Source: Clostridiales bacterium (GTDB taxonomy: Bacteria > Bacillota > Clostridia > Christensenellales > Aristaeellaceae). Taken from it: a DNA stretch of 43,500 nt. Positions within the stretch are counted from its first letter, which is position 1; each line of letters begins with the position of its first letter. The DNA lies in assembly GCA_016930575.1 (NCBI GenBank), contig JAFGGL010000016.1:1-43500 (forward strand), given 5' to 3'. This document shows positions 42,257-43,500 of the stretch, piece after piece. The notes beneath the pieces are model-generated. The model was not told the origin of the DNA. It made no database searches and was given only the letters and a program-made list of their open reading frames with translations. The position numbers and the translations under genes were made by a program.

Positions 42257-43500
<1,244 letters not shown>

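Overview
The window looks like a chromosomal segment of a GC-rich (mid-to-high 50s % GC by eye) anaerobic Bacillota, most likely class Clostridia. This is an inference. It rests on strong AGGAGG-type ribosome binding sites, consensus sigma-A promoters with 17-nt spacers, a Firmicutes-type ribosomal protein L10 leader, an RqcH homologue, a FolT-type ECF transporter subunit, an IscR/IscS/IscU set, and oxygen-sensitive redox proteins (rubredoxin, ferredoxin-type proteins, ferredoxin-fused nitroreductase). I see no tRNA, rRNA, IS element, prophage or CRISPR array.

Layout. 1-6.6 kb is an accessory/regulatory area. It holds the N-terminal part of an ornithine-cyclodeaminase-like (TIGR00300) protein, a small membrane-anchored FMN-binding protein, a TetR-controlled ferredoxin-nitroreductase operon with a clear palindromic operator, a PaaX-like regulator operon (PaaX, GNAT-YoaP, alpha/alpha-toroid protein) and a DeoR regulator. 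6.7-16.3 kb is one tight six-gene operon, divergent from the DeoR gene. It encodes E2, E3 and a fused alpha-beta E1 of a 2-oxoacid dehydrogenase complex, followed by a class II aldolase/SDR fusion, a PHP-domain protein and a SorE-like (L-sorbose-1-phosphate reductase-like) dehydrogenase. It looks like an undescribed sugar-phosphate or polyol catabolic route. 16.4-17.4 kb is a NadR-like bifunctional NAD salvage enzyme with its own promoter and terminator.

17.5-21.6 kb (minus strand) encodes an SDR ketoreductase and a 1085-residue fusion of acyl-adenylate ligase, acyl carrier protein and alpha-oxoamine synthase. Together these have the parts needed to activate a fatty acid, condense it with an amino acid and reduce the ketone, as in sphingoid-base synthesis. 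This is my first candidate for an undescribed system. 21.7-23.1 kb holds a DUF362/ferredoxin protein and rubredoxin. 23.2-25.9 kb is rhaB-rhaA; no classical RhaD is adjacent, and the aldolase/SDR fusion at 11.8 kb could supply that step. 25.9-27.2 kb is rplJ-rplL behind a perfect consensus promoter and an L10 leader/attenuator.

27.2-35.5 kb (minus strand) contains parA-parB followed by an M15B (VanY-like) protein that has lost its zinc ligands, and an iscR-iscS-iscU-hflX operon ending in two intact M15B carboxypeptidases. HflX carries an N-terminal extension with a complete JAMM/MPN metal-site motif. 35.5-37.4 kb is an rph-rdgB fusion with a YfcE-like phosphodiesterase. 37.5-43.5 kb (plus strand) encodes an alkaline-phosphatase-superfamily enzyme, RqcH, a GNAT acetyltransferase, FolT, endonuclease III and the Obg GTPase (cut by the window end).
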